Assembly: GCA_902526115.1 (NCBI GenBank)
Contig: CABZJV010000001.1
Span: forward strand, 1-64,000
DNA length: 64,000 nt
DNA from: an uncultured Pelagibacteraceae bacterium
GTDB lineage: Bacteria > Pseudomonadota > Alphaproteobacteria > Pelagibacterales > Pelagibacteraceae
Direction of reading: 5' to 3'
Shown here: in pieces, positions 60,617-64,000 of the stretch
How positions within the stretch are numbered: position 1 is the first letter of the stretch
How the letters are laid out: each line of letters starts with the position of its first letter
Made by a program: the position numbers and the translations under genes
Notes under the pieces: model-generated
What the model saw: the letters and a program-made list of their open reading frames with translations, nothing else
Databases searched by the model: none
Told to the model about the DNA's origin: nothing

Positions 60617-61294
60617 ATGATTAAAAATATATCAAATCTTGGTGACGCAGCTGTCTATTGTGACTTTGGTAAAGAAGTAAATAAAGAAATAAATTCAAAT
60701 GTAATTAAGTATTTTTATTCAATTAGAAATCAGAAAATTAAAGGAATTAATAATCTTACCCCTTCTTATAATAAGTTAATTATTTCATTTGATTTAAAAT
60801 TAACTAATTTTAATGAGATAAAAAAAAAAATTGAAAATCTCAACATTAATGAAGTTTTTATTAAAAATAACAAAGAATTAAAGATCCCAGTATGTTGTGA
60901 TGAGATTTTTGGTTTAGATATTGACATTTTAGAAAAAAAACTTTCCTTAAAAAAAGATAAAATTTTAGAAAATTTTTTTAATACAGAATATTTTTGTTAT
61001 ATGACAGGTTTCATTGCAGGAATGCCTTTTTTAGGTGATTTGAATAAAAATATACACACTAAAAGATTAGAAACTCCAAGAGTAATTGTGCCCAAAGGTT
61101 CAGTCGGAATTACAGAGCAATTTGCAAATATATACACTTTTGAAAGTCCTGGCGGATGGAATATTATAGGTAATACTCCTGTAGAGATGTTTGATAGCAG
61201 TAACGAAAAAGATCCAAATATGATTGATCCAGGTGACAAGGTTACCTTTTATGAAATATCACTAAACGAATATAAATCTTATAATGAACGATAA
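60617..61294 (+). CDS. pxpB: 5-oxoprolinase subunit B (KipI-like)
   Basis: LGDAAVYCDFG, IPVCCDEIFGLDI, MTGFIAGMPFLGDL, RVIVPKGSVGITEQFANIYTFESPGGWNIIGNTP. Confidence 0.95.
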   Translation: MIKNISNLGDAAVYCDFGKEVNKEINSNVIKYFYSIRNQKIKGINNLTPSYNKLIISFDLKLTNFNEIKKKIENLNINEVFIKNNKELKIPVCCDEIFGLDIDILEKKLSLKKDKILENFFNTEYFCYMTGFIAGMPFLGDLNKNIHTKRLETPRVIVPKGSVGITEQFANIYTFESPGGWNIIGNTPVEMFDSSNEKDPNMIDPGDKVTFYEISLNEYKSYNER

Positions 61295-62228
61295 TTATTT
61301 TGAAATAATAAGAGCCGGAATTAATACTACATTTCAAGATGAAGGTAGAGATAATCTATATCATATTGGTATACCTTTTAGTGGAGCAATGGATATTAGG
61401 AATTTTTATCTAGCCAATAAACTAGTTAATAATATTCTAAATACGCCGATAATAGAATTTGCTTATCAAGGGCCTCATATAAAATTTACTGGAGATAAAT
61501 TAAACTTTGCTGTCACAGGAGATGTTGTTTTTAAAATTAAAAAAAATGGTATAGGAATAGATGGAAAATGTTACGAGAGTTATCAAATAGAAAACGGTGA
61601 TGAGATTGATATAATATCAACAAATAAGTCTGTTTATGGTTATTTATCCATAGGAGCTGATATTGATATAAGTTATCAATGGAAAAGTTGCTCTATTAAC
61701 ACAAGAGCAAAAATCGGCTCTAATGATGGAAATAAATTAAGTGAAGGACAAAAATTTAGTCTTTTAAATTTAAATACAAATTATAACAAAAAAAAAATAA
61801 ATTATATTAATACTAAAATTGAAAATTTAAGAATAATTAAAGGTACAAATTACGATTATTTTTCACAAGAGGGTATTCAAAATTTTTTTGGTAAACAATT
61901 TATTGTTTCAAAACTTTCTGACAGAATGGGCATGAGATTAGAAGGACCAAAAATAGAAAATATTGTAAATACTAATATCAAGTCTGAAGGTTTGATAAAA
62001 GGTGTTATCCAAGTTCCTGCAGATGGAAATCCTATAATCATGCTTTCAGACCATGGAACAATCGGAGGTTATCCAAAAATAGGCGTCGTTGCCAGTGTAG
62101 ATTATGACCGTCTAGTTCAAATTTCGCCCGGATCAAAAATTAAATTTAAGGAAATAGAATTATCTGATGCGGAAACTTTATTTAAGTTGTATGAAATGGA
62201 AACTCAAAATCTATTATCACAAATTTAA
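61284..62228 (+). CDS. pxpC: 5-oxoprolinase subunit C (KipA-like)
   Basis: IRAGINTTFQDEGRDNLYHIGIPFSGAMD, DRMGMRLEGP, IQVPADGNPIIMLSDHGTIGGYPKIGVV. Confidence 0.95.
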   Translation: MNDNYFEIIRAGINTTFQDEGRDNLYHIGIPFSGAMDIRNFYLANKLVNNILNTPIIEFAYQGPHIKFTGDKLNFAVTGDVVFKIKKNGIGIDGKCYESYQIENGDEIDIISTNKSVYGYLSIGADIDISYQWKSCSINTRAKIGSNDGNKLSEGQKFSLLNLNTNYNKKKINYINTKIENLRIIKGTNYDYFSQEGIQNFFGKQFIVSKLSDRMGMRLEGPKIENIVNTNIKSEGLIKGVIQVPADGNPIIMLSDHGTIGGYPKIGVVASVDYDRLVQISPGSKIKFKEIELSDAETLFKLYEMETQNLLSQI

Positions 62229-63101
62229 ATGAATATTATCAGAAAATTACCAGGACCTTTGTTAGTTTTTTTTGGTGCATGTAGTTTAAGTTTTGGTGGT
62301 CTCATAGTTAAATCCTTTGAAGGAGCAACGTTATGGCAAATTTTGTTTTGGAGAACCGTATTTTTTTTGGTCGTAATCTCTCTGTATTTAATAATAACTT
62401 ATAAAAAACAAGTGTTTAGGTCATTTTACAATTTAGGATTTCCAGGTTTCTTAGGTGGTTTTATTTTATCATTTGGCTTTTGTGGCTACGTTTTTGCTAT
62501 GTACAACACTACTGTTGCTAACGCTAATTTTATAATTCAAACGCAAACAATATTCTTGGCAATTTTTGGATACTTTTTTTTAAAAGAAAAAATTTCAATT
62601 ATCACATTCACTTCTATAATTTTAGCAATATCAGGAATTTTATTAATGGTGGGAAGTTCTTTATCACTTGGTCAAATTTCAGGAAACATTGCTGCTTTTA
62701 TAATGCCAATTTCATTTGCAGTTTTAATTTTAGTTGTAAGAAAATATCCAAATGTTGATATGGTACCGGCCCAATTTGTTGCTGGAATTTTTGCATTAAT
62801 TATAGGATTTATCATGTCGGGAAAAATTCTAATTTCCGTGCATGATATTTTTTTAGGTTTCTTAGCTGGATTTTTACAATTAGGATTCGGTTTTATTTTG
62901 ATTACAATAGGTGCTCAAAGAACACCTTCAGCGATGGTGGGAATTATCATGTTAACAGAGGCAGTATTGGGTCCTCTTTGGGCTTGGTTATTTATAAATG
63001 AGCAGCCTCCATTTATAGTAATTATTGGAGGCGCTATTGTGATATTTGCAGTATTACTACAATTTTATAATCTGCAGTCTTCTGAAAAAAAAGTAGTTTA
63101 A
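62229..63101 (+). CDS. EamA/DMT-superfamily transporter
   Basis: About ten TM segments in two EamA halves; FFGACSLSFGGLIVKSFEGATLWQILFWR and IGAQRTPSAMVGIIMLTEAVLGPLWAWLFINEQP. Confidence 0.88.
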   Translation: MNIIRKLPGPLLVFFGACSLSFGGLIVKSFEGATLWQILFWRTVFFLVVISLYLIITYKKQVFRSFYNLGFPGFLGGFILSFGFCGYVFAMYNTTVANANFIIQTQTIFLAIFGYFFLKEKISIITFTSIILAISGILLMVGSSLSLGQISGNIAAFIMPISFAVLILVVRKYPNVDMVPAQFVAGIFALIIGFIMSGKILISVHDIFLGFLAGFLQLGFGFILITIGAQRTPSAMVGIIMLTEAVLGPLWAWLFINEQPPFIVIIGGAIVIFAVLLQFYNLQSSEKKVV

Positions 63102-63141
63102 TACTCATTGACTTTAATAAATATTTAGTAGAATATTGACT

Positions 63142-63299
63142 TACGGGAGAGATCACAAATAATAGTGACACCGAAGGAGCAACCACCCAGGAAACTCTCA
63201 GGTAAAAGGACCGTAAAATATTAACTCTGGAAAGAGATTTAGTTCTCGCCGAAGGAGCAAAACTCTCAGGCAAATATACAGATGGGTAAGACAGAGTTA
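63142..63299 (+). ncRNA. Tandem glycine riboswitch (two aptamers, about 63142-63215 and 63222-63299)
   Basis: tacgggagagatc..ccgaaggagcaa..aaactctcaggtaaaaggaccgta, then taactctggaaagag..gccgaaggagcaaaactctcaggcaaat..acagagtta; lies directly upstream of gcvT. Confidence 0.95.
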
Positions 63300-63301
63300 A
63301 T

Positions 63302-64000
63302 ATGACAATAAAAAAAACATCTTTAAATAAACTTCACCAAAATTATAAAGCTAAGTTTGTAGAGTTTGCTGGATACGAAATGCCTATCCAATACACAAAA
63401 GGTATTATAGAAGAACACAAATTTACCAGAACTAATGCTGGCATTTTTGATGTTTCTCATATGGGTCAACTTTTTATTTATGGCGAAAATGAACTAACTA
63501 TTGAACTTGAAAAAATTTTTCCTTTAGACTTAAAAAATCTTAAAATTAATCGTTCAAAATATAGTTTTTTAATGAATGATGATGCTGGAATTTTTGACGA
63601 TTTAATTATTACAAAAATAGAAGGTGGGTATTTAATTATTCTAAATGCAGCTTGTAAAGATAAAGATTTTGAAATTTTATCTAAAATATTAAATAACAAA
63701 TTTAAAATTAAACTTGATAATGAAAGATCCTTGATTGCTATTCAAGGACCAAGATCTGTGGAAATTCTAAATTCTATTACACCTGAAGTTAATAAATTGA
63801 AATTTATGACGGGCGGTTGGTTTGATTATCAAAATAGAAAGTTATTCGTTACAAGATCAGGATATACTGGAGAAGATGGTTTTGAGATTTCAGTTTTGAA
63901 CGATTTAGTTGAAAATTTTACCCGAAATTTGATTGATAGTGGTGCAGAATTAATCGGACTTGGTGCGAGAGATACTTTGAGATTAGAGGCAGGACTTTGT
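63302..64000 (+). CDS. gcvT: Glycine cleavage system T protein, 3' end truncated by window
   Basis: MTIKKTSLNKLHQNYKAKFVEFAGYEMPIQYTKGIIEEHKFTR..GIFDVSHMGQ; runs off the window, so it is missing from the ORF track. Confidence 0.96.
   Translation, partial: MTIKKTSLNKLHQNYKAKFVEFAGYEMPIQYTKGIIEEHKFTRTNAGIFDVSHMGQLFIYGENELTIELEKIFPLDLKNLKINRSKYSFLMNDDAGIFDDLIITKIEGGYLIILNAACKDKDFEILSKILNNKFKIKLDNERSLIAIQGPRSVEILNSITPEVNKLKFMTGGWFDYQNRKLFVTRSGYTGEDGFEISVLNDLVENFTRNLIDSGAELIGLGARDTLRLEAGLC

Noticed and set aside
1-64000. CRISPR arrays, IS elements, prophage or rRNA operons
   Set aside because: No regularly spaced repeats, transposase, integrase, phage structural genes or rRNA-like sequence were seen on reading.
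1-64000. Many poly-A/poly-T runs of 7-11 nt
   Set aside because: Expected from strong AT bias and Lys/Phe codon use; not treated as slippage or regulatory sites without other evidence.

Overview
The window is a compact, very AT-rich chromosomal segment. Gene content and order look like a streamlined marine alphaproteobacterium of the SAR11/Pelagibacter type (inferred from proteorhodopsin, a tandem glycine riboswitch on gcvT, tiny spacers and AT bias; no search was run). It opens inside a dcw-type cell-wall/division cluster: murE-murF fused in one ORF, then mraY, murD, ftsW, murG, murC, murB, ddl, ftsQ, a much shortened ftsA-like gene, lpxC, bamD, ligA. No ftsZ lies between ftsA and lpxC, and no recN between bamD and ligA. 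Next come pepP, a UvrD helicase, fumC, nadC/nadA, tRNA-Leu(GAG), pyrC, a propionyl-CoA-synthetase-like gene and a blue-type proteorhodopsin followed by ferredoxin, ferredoxin reductase and GST genes. After these are a DksA-like gene with two tiny coupled ORFs, a glycosyltransferase/DUF1800/DUF1501/hydrolase/alginate-lyase-like block, umuDC with a perfect GTTC-N7-GTTC box, three tandem GFA-family genes, glycerate kinase, tolC, recA, alaS, icd, psd/pssA, rlmE, a guaB lacking its CBS insert, guaA, panB, terC, pxpABC, an EamA transporter and a tandem glycine riboswitch on a truncated gcvT. No CRISPR array, IS element, prophage or rRNA was seen. The most interesting observations are the mini-FtsA with missing ftsZ, the two ATGA-coupled small membrane ORFs behind dksA, the promoter/SOS-box layout at umuD with a near match at recA, the CBS-less IMP dehydrogenase, and the secreted DUF1800/DUF1501/alginate-lyase-like cluster.
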